A DNA stretch of 37,856 nucleotides from Desulfoluna sp. (GCF_030145185.1 NZ_JAQYWB010000058.1:1-37856), one strand, 5' to 3'; positions 8,757 to 17,605 are shown, counted from the first letter of the stretch. Program-made: numbers and translations. Notes: generated from the letters alone by a model not told the origin.

Positions 8757-10709
8757 TTAACACGACTCCTTCTCTTCATATCTGGGCAATTCAAGAACAA
8801 TCTTCGTGCCTGCACCTGGATCGGACTCAGCAAAAACAATCCCATCATGTTTTTCGATGATACGATTCACCGTAAAAAGACCCAGACCAAAGCTGTTTTC
8901 CTTCCCCTTAGAGAAAAAAGGCTCAAAAATCTGCACCAAATTTTCTCGGGGGATCCCTTTTCCCGTATCCTCAAATAGTAATCTTACATTTTCCTGCCGC
9001 AGTTTTTTGCAAAACCTCACGACCAGATGTTTTTGGGGTGCTCCCTCCATGGCAGAAACGGCATTCAATATAATGTTTACGACCACTTGCTGGAGGAATT
9101 TAAAATCGCCTGATATGGGCTGCGAATCCTCGGGATAGATCACATGGACCTTTACATCCTTCAGCTTGGGCCTCAAAAATTTCAACGAGAGGTTCACGAC
9201 ATCGACCAACTCAACTTTACGCAACGTCATTTTTTCAGGCTTGGAAAGGGACAAAAGATTCCGCGTAATCTCACCGGCTCGCATGGCATTTCGCTGAATG
9301 GATTCAAGACATTCCCGGGTCTCTTCCGGGGTGAGCTCTGCATCCAGGATTTCATCGGCATTTGCCAGAACGATCCCAATGGGATTATTAATCTCATGGG
9401 CAACGGCAGCCGCCATTTTACCAATAACAACGAGCCTCTCACTTTTGATCAAACTGTTTTCAAATTGATTTCTTTCGGTCACGTCACGGGCAAAGCAACA
9501 GGCGAAAATATTGGGTTGCCATTCAAAGTCAATCAGCGACGCCGCAAGATCCATATCCCTCAATTCATTCTCAGGAAAAACAAACCTGATTTCATCCGTG
9601 GCAGAGCCCAGACTGTAAATTGAATTTAATAAATTTTTCAATATTCCATGGTCTTCTGGACATGTCAGGTCAAAAAGGGTGCGCCCCTCCTCTGATTGTT
9701 CGCCCTGAATAATGCTTTTACTTTTATGATTGGCAAGGATGATTCCCCCCTCACGGTCTACAAGAAAAATCATATCCGGTGAAGATTCAATCAACCCCAT
9801 GTACTGCTGCCTGGAATGTTTAAGCTCCATCGTAGCCCGGGCAACCCTATTTTTAAGGATATAATTCCAAAACAATATGCCACCGAGTCCTGTAATCACC
9901 ACCATAAAGATCATGGCAAGGGGCCGGTAATAAACCTTCCAGTCAAGCAATTCGATCTGTTTCCCGAACCATTTGTCCTTAAGTTCACCCACCACCCCCC
10001 GCTTCTCCAGGGTCAGCACAGCCTCCTGTATATCCGCAAGAAGTTCGGGGTCCCCTTTCTTCACCAGAATGCCCATGGGGATTGTTTCCACGGAGAGACC
10101 CACTTTTCTTATATTTTCCTGTTTTTCTTTTTGTATAATATAAAGGGTGGTGCGTTCTGAAGGAGCGAGAAACGCATCCACGACACCTTTATCGAGGAGA
10201 TGGATCGCTTCAAGCGTTGAATTTACAACGATTATTTCAGAGTCATCAGAGGGCAAATGCTCTCTGTAGTAATCACCGGACAGAACGACAATTTTTTTAT
10301 GGGAAAAATCTTTGCGGCAGGTGATCGTGGTGCAATTTGATCCGACAAAAATCCGCCGGGTAAAATTTATATGGATGGGCACGTATTGATAGCTCACCCC
10401 TTCTTGCTGCTTGAACCCCAAGGCCCTGATGTCAAAATCACGGATGGTATTCTGTTTAAACATTTCCCCTGAAGCATAAAAATCCACATCCGCATGTAAA
10501 AGCCTGGCGAGCATATTGATGTAATCTACGGAGAACCCCCTCACCTTGACCTTTGAATCACTTTTATCAAGAAAGGAAAAAGGGGGTAACACGGGGTTTA
10601 TACTCACTTTCAGGTGGCGTTTTGCAAAGGCCTCGGTGGGTGAGCAAAAGGCCACCGTCAGCGCACACAGAAAAAGGATGCCCTTTTTCTTCACAGACTT
10701 AATTTTCAT
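8757..10709 (-). CDS. Sensor histidine kinase with solute-binding-protein sensor and PAS
   Basis: A 650-aa membrane kinase. It has a signal peptide, a periplasmic SBP_bac_3-type domain (about 20-255, opening LKVSINPVLPPFSF), a TM near 265-290, a PAS domain (about 300-420, IESSPDMIFLVDREGGIIL), HisKA with the phosphorylated His in AAVAHEINNPIG, and a HATPase domain with N box (NIILNAVSAM), G1 (DTGKGIP) and G2 (FGLGLFTV). The sensor resembles binding proteins for amino acids or small organic solutes, so the signal is probably a periplasmic ligand. I chose the ATG at 10709 (AAGGATAGGT just upstream, followed by a clean signal peptide); a GTG at 10739 is the alternative. It forms an operon with the regulator at 7407. 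Confidence 0.92.
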   Translation of the reverse strand: MKIKSVKKKGILFLCALTVAFCSPTEAFAKRHLKVSINPVLPPFSFLDKSDSKVKVRGFSVDYINMLARLLHADVDFYASGEMFKQNTIRDFDIRALGFKQQEGVSYQYVPIHINFTRRIFVGSNCTTITCRKDFSHKKIVVLSGDYYREHLPSDDSEIIVVNSTLEAIHLLDKGVVDAFLAPSERTTLYIIQKEKQENIRKVGLSVETIPMGILVKKGDPELLADIQEAVLTLEKRGVVGELKDKWFGKQIELLDWKVYYRPLAMIFMVVITGLGGILFWNYILKNRVARATMELKHSRQQYMGLIESSPDMIFLVDREGGIILANHKSKSIIQGEQSEEGRTLFDLTCPEDHGILKNLLNSIYSLGSATDEIRFVFPENELRDMDLAASLIDFEWQPNIFACCFARDVTERNQFENSLIKSERLVVIGKMAAAVAHEINNPIGIVLANADEILDAELTPEETRECLESIQRNAMRAGEITRNLLSLSKPEKMTLRKVELVDVVNLSLKFLRPKLKDVKVHVIYPEDSQPISGDFKFLQQVVVNIILNAVSAMEGAPQKHLVVRFCKKLRQENVRLLFEDTGKGIPRENLVQIFEPFFSKGKENSFGLGLFTVNRIIEKHDGIVFAESDPGAGTKIVLELPRYEEKESC

Positions 10710-10800
10710 ACCTATCCTTTTCACATAAAACCTCTGCACCCCGGCGCGTTCCGGCCGTAACTTTCATCTCATCACCCTCACCTGCCCCCCCTTCGTAAAA

Positions 10801-10849
10801 ACAGAAAAAGGATGCTCCGTCACAAAAAATCGACACTGGAACATCCTTT
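10801..10849 (-). terminator. Terminator after the cytochrome/DUF1573 operon
   Basis: On the minus strand AAAGGATG pairs with CATCCTTT (extended TTCC/GGAG) and is followed by TTTTTCTGTTTTT. It is 54 bp past the DUF1573 stop codon at 10903. Confidence 0.7.
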
Positions 10850-10902
10850 ATAACGGTCTTGTTTCACGCCCTAACCAGAGTCAACCGGGGCATCAGCAAC
10901 GG

Positions 10903-11622
10903 TTATTCCACATTTCCGACAAGAACGACTTTGTATCCCTTCGAGGTGCAGTTCCGCGCATCCGAATGGATCATCAGAAAATCGATAAACCGTCCTTTGA
11001 CCGCGGGGGCAACCTCTATCACCACGATTTTCTTCTCACCGGAAGGAATGGTCACCTTTCCCGACACGGCGGCATCAAAATAAAGGGTGTTAAATTTCCG
11101 TGAGACAATCCGCTCAACCGTCAGGTCGGCGTCCCCGGTATTAAAGAGCTCCACCGGCACACGACTCACCTGATTTAGCCTGAAGGAAGAAACCGTAATC
11201 TTTCTCGGGGTTACCGTCATCACCCCCATGGGTATCGGGTCAACAGACCCTTTAATACTGATCACCGACGATTGTTGAGAAGGAATATCAGTAAAAACTG
11301 TTACTCGCTTATCAAATTCGCCAGGAAACTTCAACGTATTGTAGACAATTGTAAGCTGAGTCGATTCACCCGGTAACAGGCTGCGCTTTCCAAGCGCAGT
11401 TTCAGTGCAGGATCAACTGGTTTTTACATTTTTAATCTGAATCGTCGAGCCCCCGATATTTTTCAAAGTCACATGTTTTACAGCCGAGACGCCTTCCTTC
11501 AACGTCCCAAACAAGACCTTCGTCTCTGAAAGAGAAAGCGGCTTATTTTCCGCCATAACAACCCCGGAAAACAGACTCACAATCAAACACACCGCCATCA
11601 TCACGCCCGTAATTTTTCTCAT
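10903..11622 (-). CDS. DUF1573 protein, candidate selenoprotein (in-frame TGA = Sec)
   Basis: Two frames, 11413-11622 and 10903-11412, lie in the same reading frame and are separated by one TGA at 11413-11415. Read through, they make one 239-aa secreted DUF1573 protein. It has a signal peptide (about 1-25, VVMA|EN) and an N-terminal FGTLKEGVSAVKHVTLKN strand pair, then VKTS-U-SCTET, PGESTQLTIVYNT and two further Ig-like strands. DUF1573 proteins typically have a TSCGCT-like motif here, so the TGA sits where the first Cys of C-x-C is expected. A perfect 8-bp hairpin with GGA loop begins 13 nt after the TGA and fits a bacterial SECIS. The ATG at 11622 follows GAGGGT. It is directly downstream of a tetrahaem cytochrome. 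The alternative is a nonsense-mutated pseudogene, but the motif and hairpin argue against it. Confidence 0.8.
11381..11399 (-). promoter_or_regulatory. Candidate bacterial SECIS element
   Basis: Read on the minus strand, CTGCGCTT-GGA-AAGCGCAG forms an uninterrupted 8-bp stem with a three-base loop. The first loop G is 22 nt after the TGA at 11413-11415. Known bacterial SECIS hairpins lie immediately downstream of the Sec codon with a G near the start of the apical loop at roughly this distance (for example E. coli fdhF). Confidence 0.72.
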
Positions 11623-11665
11623 ATCTACCCTCGGTTTCATATGTATTTATTTTGAAAAACTCAGC

Positions 11666-12130
11666 CTACTTGCCACCATGGACAAACCGAGATTTATCGC
11701 GATAATCGAAGCTCTTGTCCTGACCCTCCGTGTGGCAGGTTCTGCATCGGTGTTCATCAGGCGTTTTCACAATATCTTCAGGAGATTCACTCTGCGTATG
11801 GCTGAGACCCGGCCCATGGCATGATTCACACTGAACATTTATAAGTTCCGGCGTCAGATCGCTGTCAATGAAACCGCCATCTTCATCCATTGCGACCACA
11901 TGACAGGTAACGCATTCGGGTATGCTCTGCTTCTCACTCCCCTGCTTTTTTAACGAATCAAACGCAGACGCATGGGGCGTTGTCTGCCACCCGTCTGAGA
12001 TCTCTTCATGACACTCGGAGCATGTTCTCCACCCGACATAATCGCCGAACCGTTCCGCAGAGGCACCCTCCGCGCCAAAAAGAGCCAGAAATAGCCCCAC
12101 ACCGATAAAACGTTTTTTGATCAAACCCAT
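11666..12130 (-). CDS. Periplasmic tetrahaem cytochrome c (c554-like)
   Basis: A 154-aa exported protein with a signal peptide (about 1-24, GASA|ER). It has four CxxCH haem-binding motifs (CSECH, CVTCH, CESCH, CRTCH) plus extra histidines (TTPHASAF, GLSHTQ, RFVHGGK) that can serve as distal ligands. This resembles the cytochrome c554/NapC-like multihaem family, which carries electrons in the periplasm. The ATG at 12130 follows AGGAG at 5 nt; a GTG two codons earlier is less likely. It is 43 bp ahead of the candidate selenoprotein, so the two are probably co-transcribed and may form a redox pair. Confidence 0.9.
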   Translation of the reverse strand: MGLIKKRFIGVGLFLALFGAEGASAERFGDYVGWRTCSECHEEISDGWQTTPHASAFDSLKKQGSEKQSIPECVTCHVVAMDEDGGFIDSDLTPELINVQCESCHGPGLSHTQSESPEDIVKTPDEHRCRTCHTEGQDKSFDYRDKSRFVHGGK

Positions 12131-12140
12131 GACCACTCCT

Positions 12141-12291
12141 AACCCGGATATTTCACGAAGGGTGAGAAAATCGAGCAGAAAACAAAAATTGAGATTTTGT
12201 GTTTTCCGAACACCTGATTTTTCCTCACACCATTCTGTAATAAAGCTGTATATACTTTTGCATTACGGTTTCTCATGAAATATCCGGGCTA
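12141..12291 (+). repeat. MITE-like repeat family R1, copy C
   Basis: Begins aacccggatatttcacgaag and ends ctcatgaaatatccgggct. It has the best-preserved terminal inverted repeats of the five copies (cccggatatttca at both ends). It sits between the HhH gene, whose TAG stop overlaps its right terminus, and the tetrahaem cytochrome gene, inside a possible long minus-strand operon. Confidence 0.75.
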
Positions 12292-12591
12292 GCAATTGCA
12301 TCCTGCTGTTTGTTCGACATACAGGTACCTGGAAAGAGTCCGCAGCAATTGATTGTCCAGTCCATCCACATCCAGCAACTCTTCCAGATCCACAAATTCC
12401 TCATTTTCTTCTCGAAGTTCAACGATACCTTTAGCAATCGTTTCACTGACGCCCGGGATTTCGACCAATTGTGCCACCGTTGCTTCGTTCAGATTAATTT
12501 TTCCATCCTCAGAGGCAAAGCCATTCACACAGAAGAGCGCCCCAAACAGACACAAAGCAAATAAAACAATCGACATTTTCTGTAATTTCAC
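12289..12591 (-). CDS. Secreted helix-hairpin-helix small protein 2
   Basis: A 100-aa exported protein with a signal peptide (to about residue 26, GFA|SE), then a ComEA-like HhH module (INLNEATVAQLVEIPGVSETIAKGIVELR, FVDLEELLDVDGLDNQLL) and a Cys-rich tail ending CNC. I chose the GTG at 12591 because GGAGGG lies 6 nt upstream and gives a clean signal peptide; the longer ATG frame to 12732 overlaps the upstream gene. It shares architecture, acidity and terminal Cys with the HhH protein at 4574. Its stop codon overlaps the end of repeat R1 copy C. Confidence 0.8.
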   Translation of the reverse strand: MKLQKMSIVLFALCLFGALFCVNGFASEDGKINLNEATVAQLVEIPGVSETIAKGIVELREENEEFVDLEELLDVDGLDNQLLRTLSRYLYVEQTAGCNC

Positions 12592-12655
12592 TATCACCCT
12601 CCAGATTCTATTTTTTCCGATATAAACCCATGGACACATCTCATCCATACCTTTG

Positions 12656-12850
12656 CTACCAACCGATATAGTAGTGGCTGAAGAGGAGAAACCACGCCAC
12701 CATTGAAATGAGAGAACTGGTAAGCGACGCAAACGTTTTCTTGCCCAAAGAGACCTCCTCCCTGTGCGCTTTGAAAAGGCCCATATACATCGAGGCGGTT
12801 GAGGCCAGAACCAGTAAAATCATCAAAAAAGGAACTGTAAAATATACCAT
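12656..12850 (-). CDS. Small two-TM membrane protein
   Basis: 64 aa with two hydrophobic helices (about 3-24 and 43-62) joined by a charged loop (KAHREEVSLGKK). GGAGATAAA precedes the ATG, the same ribosome-binding sequence used by the 50-aa gene upstream. No family is recognised. It lies between the permease and the HhH gene on the same strand and is probably an accessory of that transcription unit. Confidence 0.65.
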   Translation of the reverse strand: MVYFTVPFLMILLVLASTASMYMGLFKAHREEVSLGKKTFASLTSSLISMVAWFLLFSHYYIGW

Positions 12851-12900
12851 TTTATCTCCATAACCATCGAAAAACAGTGCTGACTCTTCGCCGATAAATC

Positions 12901-12916
12901 AGCACACCGTGTGCCA
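12901..12916 (-). promoter_or_regulatory. Possible sigma-54 promoter upstream of the 64-aa gene
   Basis: On the minus strand TGGCACA-CGGT-GTGCT has the -24 GG and -12 GC at correct spacing, about 50 bp before the 64-aa gene. The core is also a perfect palindrome (GCACAC-C-GTGTGC), so it may instead be an operator or part of a hairpin. Confidence 0.35.
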
Positions 12917-12927
12917 GAGCCGAAGAA

Positions 12928-13080
12928 TTAATACAGCCCCATATATTGTCCAACCGTCAGGACCGCCATAAGGATCAGGGCAAAGACCATCCCAACCGTA
13001 TCCCGGTCCTGCTCCTCTCTCCCTGAATTTTCCATGTAATCAAATCCGTTTTGGTCCAGTGTATGATGATCTCTATTCAT
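12928..13080 (-). CDS. 50-aa single-TM microprotein
   Basis: ATG at 13080 behind an excellent AAGGAGATAAA, TAA at 12928. The product has a charged N-terminal half (MNRDHHTLDQ, then REEQDRDTVG) and one C-terminal transmembrane helix (about residues 29-48). It starts 10 bp after the stop of the permease gene, so it is almost certainly translated from the same mRNA and may be a small subunit of that transporter. No family recognised. Confidence 0.65.
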   Translation of the reverse strand: MNRDHHTLDQNGFDYMENSGREEQDRDTVGMVFALILMAVLTVGQYMGLY

Positions 13081-13089
13081 TTTATCTCC

Positions 13090-14253
13090 TTACGCCAGCA
13101 GGCCTGTTTTTATACAGAGGCCAAGGACAGTAAATAGTAAAACCAGCCTGATCATCCCTGAAAGACAGGTTACGGCAAAGCCTTTCAGGCCATGCCGGGT
13201 GATCTCTTTAAAAGGAATACTCAACCCCAGGGCACCGGCCGCGAGGGAAAAATCCCAAATAACCAGGTTAAATATCTGATGATGGGTTGGCTCTTTAAAC
13301 ACATGAAGACAGGTCAACCCCCAGCATGCAATAAACGCCAGGATATAGAGGGGAACCTTTTGGATGGAACCGGTTGCATGAACATTCGGGCTCTCAGGGT
13401 GGCGAAGTTTTCTCACCAGCATAATGAAAAACACATAAAGAAATCCTGCGGGCATGAAGACATGACGGCCAATGTCAAAATAGTGCGCATAGCGTCCCGC
13501 TTCATACCCGACGCCAAAGGCTGCGCTCAACGCCTGATGCCCGTTGCCGATCCCAAGGGCCGCGGCAAAACCGGCATATTTCTCCGGCATATTGAAAAGA
13601 TGACTGATAAACGGAAACACCATGGAGGCCAATGCGCCGAAAAGAATCACACAAATCGCCGAATGGACGACCTGCCCTCCCCGGGCCTTGGTCATGGGCA
13701 TCATAATGGCACACACATGGGGATCGCCCGTGGAGAGCGCCCCGGCGAGGGTGGCCCCCTGCCGGTCATCCAGCTTAAAAAGCCTGGATAGGTAAAGAGT
13801 GAGTGTCGCGGTGAAAAAGATAGCCCCCACCGAAATCAGCACCGGCACGATCCCCAGCTTAAAGGCGTGGCCGATCATAAAATGGGGAGCCAGCATGAGA
13901 ATGCCCAGGGGCATCAGCGCATGAATATAACTCAGGCCACGCTTCCAGAGATCGGGGACACCAAAAAAGTTGCCGATAAGAAGCCCCAGTAGAAGGGGGT
14001 TCCAGACAAAGTTACTGTTCATAATCTGAAAAAACGGTTGCCCGTTGATGGGGCCAATGACGTTATCAAGATAGACAAACAGATTTTCAAGGGTGAAGGG
14101 GTTTGGAACGCCGGGCATATTGTTGCTGAAGATGGCAATAAACAGCATGGCCAGCAGGCCGGGGAGCACCTCCCGAAACGAGTACAGGCAGCTCCATATT
14201 GAGCGCCGGTCCGTGTCATATGCCAGTGAAATTGAATATGATGTCATGTCCAA
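13090..14253 (-). CDS. YeiH-like (UPF0324) inner-membrane permease
   Basis: A 387-aa protein with about 10 hydrophobic helices. Features resembling the Cons_hypoth698/YeiH family, annotated as putative sulfate exporters, include LLLGLLIGNFFGVPDLWKRG, a MPLGILMLAPH segment, a mid-protein small-residue loop before a helix (ALSTGDPHVCAIMMP), and a C-terminal MIRLVLLFTVLGL. The match is by pattern only and the function is not proven. The start is probably TTG at 14253, 5 nt from AGGGAG; the ATG two codons later is the alternative. It lies between the 963-aa secreted protein and the 50-aa microprotein, next to sulfotransferase 2, so export or exchange of sulfate or a sulfonated product is a reasonable guess. 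Confidence 0.6.
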   Translation of the reverse strand: MDMTSYSISLAYDTDRRSIWSCLYSFREVLPGLLAMLFIAIFSNNMPGVPNPFTLENLFVYLDNVIGPINGQPFFQIMNSNFVWNPLLLGLLIGNFFGVPDLWKRGLSYIHALMPLGILMLAPHFMIGHAFKLGIVPVLISVGAIFFTATLTLYLSRLFKLDDRQGATLAGALSTGDPHVCAIMMPMTKARGGQVVHSAICVILFGALASMVFPFISHLFNMPEKYAGFAAALGIGNGHQALSAAFGVGYEAGRYAHYFDIGRHVFMPAGFLYVFFIMLVRKLRHPESPNVHATGSIQKVPLYILAFIACWGLTCLHVFKEPTHHQIFNLVIWDFSLAAGALGLSIPFKEITRHGLKGFAVTCLSGMIRLVLLFTVLGLCIKTGLLA

Positions 14254-14362
14254 ATAGACTCCCTGATTAAACGTGTTTCATCTGTGTTTTCGTTCAACAT
14301 CATTCGAGCGCCATCGCATTGAAAGCCCTCTAATGACATCGTTCTCTGCCTACCCCTTCGGA

Positions 14363-17254
14363 TTAATTCAACCCTGGGCGATCAACGGCCAGGGCCATCG
14401 GCCTGGCAGAGGTTCGCCAGCGCTCTTGATAGGCAAGCCTGTCCTGCAGTGAGGTTCTCAAAAAGCCCTCAATGGTTCCGTTCACCCCCACAAGGACGTC
14501 AATATTATTTCGTGGATTAAACGCCAGGTTGTCAGACTCATGCACGACCCCTTTACTCGTGGTTTCAATATGCCACCCATGGATCATCTCGCCGTCAAAA
14601 TCATCAATTACAATTTTAAAGAGCGGGATCCCCTTCTCATTTTTCGGCCCCTCGTATACTCGGTGCTTCCGGTCTAAAACGATCGCTTTCGGGTTGTCGA
14701 TCAGCAGCTCATTAAACTGGTAGCAATGACCGCACACATCCGGCCTCACCGTGAACCTTGGATCACATTCGTAAGGGGTATCTTTTTTTAACTCTTTAAC
14801 CTCTGTATAGAGGTAGAGCCCCACGTTTCCATGCGTAAAGGGTTTCAACATATCGAGTTCGGCCTGCACATCGTCGAACTGAATCTGAAGTTTGTGTGCA
14901 GAGGCCATGTCCTGCGGGAGTTTTGCGGTCAGCGTCTCATTGAAAGGGCCAAGCACTTTCTCTTTGACAAGAGCGCCCGTGCCGTCCTTAATGACCACGT
15001 GAACCGTTTTCAAAACCGGATCAATCGCCCTTACCTCCAGCTGGTATTTCCCGAGTTTTTTCACCCCACCGGCACCGAGTGCCACGCGTTTCGGTTTTGT
15101 ACGCGTATAATGAATCGACTTTATTTCCGGAGTTCCAAACTCTTTGACCCGGACATAATTCGGGCCAATGTACTCAGGCAAGATCCAGGTAGCCCCCTCG
15201 GCAAAGAGCTCCGGCAGCTCGTATCGGTTCTCACCTTCCGGATCAAACCCCTGTGCCATGAGGAAGTGCGCCCCCCATTTGTTACCGGAATACTTAATCA
15301 GATTAAGGTCAGCCATGGGTCTGTCATCCAGATAAATATTTTCCATCAGACGCAGTGCTTTGTTTCTTTTTCCGAGAAAAACATCCTGCCAGTACATGGG
15401 GTTCTTATCGCCCATGTTCTGTTTCTTCCAAAAATCCACATGAAAATTCTTCTGAACGAATGTCCCGGACTCAAAAGAGGTGAGATAGGCCTTCTGGCCC
15501 ATAAGGAGAAAACTTTCCCCGGCGAGCGTTCTGATATTCCGCGCGTTTCGTGAGGTGTAATACAACCCGGCTGGAGGAATCACGATCTTCCCCTTTTTGT
15601 AATCCACATAACTGCCTCGGATGACAATGCCTTCGGCTGAGAGAAGCCGCTCTTTTTTTCTGTTTTTTGATATTTTGCGTTTAAGCCCTTTCAGACGCCT
15701 CACAAAAGGGGCCGATGGATCCGGTTCGATAAACGAAGCATCAGAAAAGACCTTCGGGTAGGAGGTAAAGGCTGACGGTTCGACCACAGTGCCAAAGGAT
15801 GTGTCCGCCAGCCTTGTCAGGAAGGTGTCCTCAAGAATGGGCATGAGGGCGGGGGTTTTCCCGACAAAAAAATCGATATTTTCCCGACCCTCTTTTTCCC
15901 AGAAGACCATATTATCCGTTCGCTGATAAAAACTGTCGCGAAGATAAAGGGTGTGCACGGTCTCATCGTCAAAGTGATCCGCGACCACCGTAAAAGCCGG
16001 CCGGTTCCAGATTTCAGAATATTTGACAGGGCCTTTGTACGAGGGGTGATCATGACTCAGCGTAAAGCTCTCCCTGTTTTCCAGAACGACCCGTTTGAGT
16101 TTTCCCGTCAGCAGATTGGCTTCAAGCCCCACCCTGTAGCGGGAATCTAAAGGCCAGACGTCCCCGTTTTTGAGGGTCATCAGATTGTCGTAGATCACGA
16201 AATTAAGGGTCCCCTCTTCCCAACCGTAGGGCGCGTCATTTGACCAGGGAACAAAATCGGAATGCTTCAGGAGCCCCGGTTGAATCGTGAGTTCAATCCG
16301 CATATCCAGTTCAGGTATGGTCAGGTGATAATCATCACTCACCCCTTGCCTGTCCTTGTAGCCCTGGGCTGTCACCGGCTTGACGAGTTTTTCAGCCAAA
16401 ACGGTCTCTCCAGAAAAATCTGTAACCCTCACAAGAAAGCCTTCAGGTCGCCTGAAGGCATACACCCTTTTGTTGAAATAAAACCGATAGTCCTCCTGCC
16501 GGACATCCAGGCAAACAGGACGATGCATGGAAAAAACCGCTTCGACGACTTCGGGATATTCAACCGTCTTAAAGGAGGCATCATGAAAATCTATCTTTTC
16601 CGCCTCAAAGGTTGTCGCCCCGTATGTGTATTTACGGTCAAGATAAAAATCATCCAGCTGAGGCACAAACCCACTGCCCGTCTTCAAATTCTTTACGTCG
16701 TCCCGGCCTGGAAAAGACGTTGAAACCGGAAACTCAATGGGCCAGGCACCCGAAGGTGCGATCAAGGCCAGCTCGGCATAGGGCTTCTCAAAATGATCCG
16801 TCGAATAGTCAAACCAGAGACGGTACCCGGAATCACCGATCAATTTTTTATCGCCTTTTTTCAGGCTGACGTTCTCATAAACGCTTTTTTTGGTTTTCAG
16901 ATCGACCAGATAGCAATGTTCGCCTAAGAGAAGGAAGGGATCACGCCGGAAGGGAGCGGCATCTTTGGAGGTTTCAGACAAATAAAAAAGGCCCCCCGCA
17001 GGAACCGTTGCCACCCCTTCTTTGATGGAACTTTTTCTAAGAACCACCGCTTCAGAAAGCGCCCTTGGCTGTCCAAACTGATTTTTCAGCGCCAGATTTC
17101 TCAATCCCCCCAATTCCGGCAGATAGGTCATGTCATCCGCCGGCTCCAGCCCATGGGGCAAGGGGCCTGAAAAAGAAACAACCGCCGACATCGTCACAAA
17201 AAAAACCGATATCAGTAATCGATTAACAAATTTTCCAGTCATTCTATTTTTCAC
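14363..17254 (-). CDS. Large secreted protein with internal duplication, unknown function
   Basis: 963 aa, with an N-terminal membrane/signal segment (about 10-30). The remainder looks beta-rich and periplasmic. A block near residues 70-130 (VPAGGLFYLSE, DPFLLLGEHCYL) recurs near 545-610 (IPPAGLYYTSR, ESFLLMGQKAYL), so the protein arose by duplication. A CGHC motif occurs near residue 840 (RPDVCGHCYQF) after another Cys about 10 residues earlier; this could be a metal site or disulfide, not a haem (no CxxCH). GTG start at 17254 behind AGGGG. It heads the transcription unit with the permease and the HhH protein. I do not recognise the family. Confidence 0.8.
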   Translation of the reverse strand: MKNRMTGKFVNRLLISVFFVTMSAVVSFSGPLPHGLEPADDMTYLPELGGLRNLALKNQFGQPRALSEAVVLRKSSIKEGVATVPAGGLFYLSETSKDAAPFRRDPFLLLGEHCYLVDLKTKKSVYENVSLKKGDKKLIGDSGYRLWFDYSTDHFEKPYAELALIAPSGAWPIEFPVSTSFPGRDDVKNLKTGSGFVPQLDDFYLDRKYTYGATTFEAEKIDFHDASFKTVEYPEVVEAVFSMHRPVCLDVRQEDYRFYFNKRVYAFRRPEGFLVRVTDFSGETVLAEKLVKPVTAQGYKDRQGVSDDYHLTIPELDMRIELTIQPGLLKHSDFVPWSNDAPYGWEEGTLNFVIYDNLMTLKNGDVWPLDSRYRVGLEANLLTGKLKRVVLENRESFTLSHDHPSYKGPVKYSEIWNRPAFTVVADHFDDETVHTLYLRDSFYQRTDNMVFWEKEGRENIDFFVGKTPALMPILEDTFLTRLADTSFGTVVEPSAFTSYPKVFSDASFIEPDPSAPFVRRLKGLKRKISKNRKKERLLSAEGIVIRGSYVDYKKGKIVIPPAGLYYTSRNARNIRTLAGESFLLMGQKAYLTSFESGTFVQKNFHVDFWKKQNMGDKNPMYWQDVFLGKRNKALRLMENIYLDDRPMADLNLIKYSGNKWGAHFLMAQGFDPEGENRYELPELFAEGATWILPEYIGPNYVRVKEFGTPEIKSIHYTRTKPKRVALGAGGVKKLGKYQLEVRAIDPVLKTVHVVIKDGTGALVKEKVLGPFNETLTAKLPQDMASAHKLQIQFDDVQAELDMLKPFTHGNVGLYLYTEVKELKKDTPYECDPRFTVRPDVCGHCYQFNELLIDNPKAIVLDRKHRVYEGPKNEKGIPLFKIVIDDFDGEMIHGWHIETTSKGVVHESDNLAFNPRNNIDVLVGVNGTIEGFLRTSLQDRLAYQERWRTSARPMALAVDRPGLN

Positions 17255-17367
17255 GTTTTCCCCTCTAACAACCAGACTGTACGATATATTTCATGCTTCA
17301 ATCACAACCATCATCGCCAAGTACAATTAATATGAGATAAACAAATGATTACTTATGTATTTAACTA

Positions 17368-17383
17368 TACAAAAAACATGCCA
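17368..17383 (-). promoter_or_regulatory. Near-consensus sigma-54 promoter of the 963-aa operon
   Basis: On the minus strand TGGCATG-TTTT-TTGTA matches the -24/-12 pattern at correct spacing, but the invariant -12 GC is GT. It lies about 115 bp before the GTG of the 963-aa gene. I treat it as possible, because three better matches occur nearby. Confidence 0.4.
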
Positions 17384-17605
17384 AACGAATTCCAGGTGTA
17401 ATTGTCAATGATTACAGATCGCTTACCGGAGTCACTGAGCGGAAACCACCACACAACCCCTTTGCCTGTGCGACAGACCGCACCCCGACAACGCTGCGGA
17501 CATGATGCCTGGGTTGACCTTTGCCCAAAAAATTCGAAGATCCCATCGCAACCAAGCGGCAGGCACCGTAAAAAAGAAAAACCTTGATTATTTTTCCACA
17601 AAATA

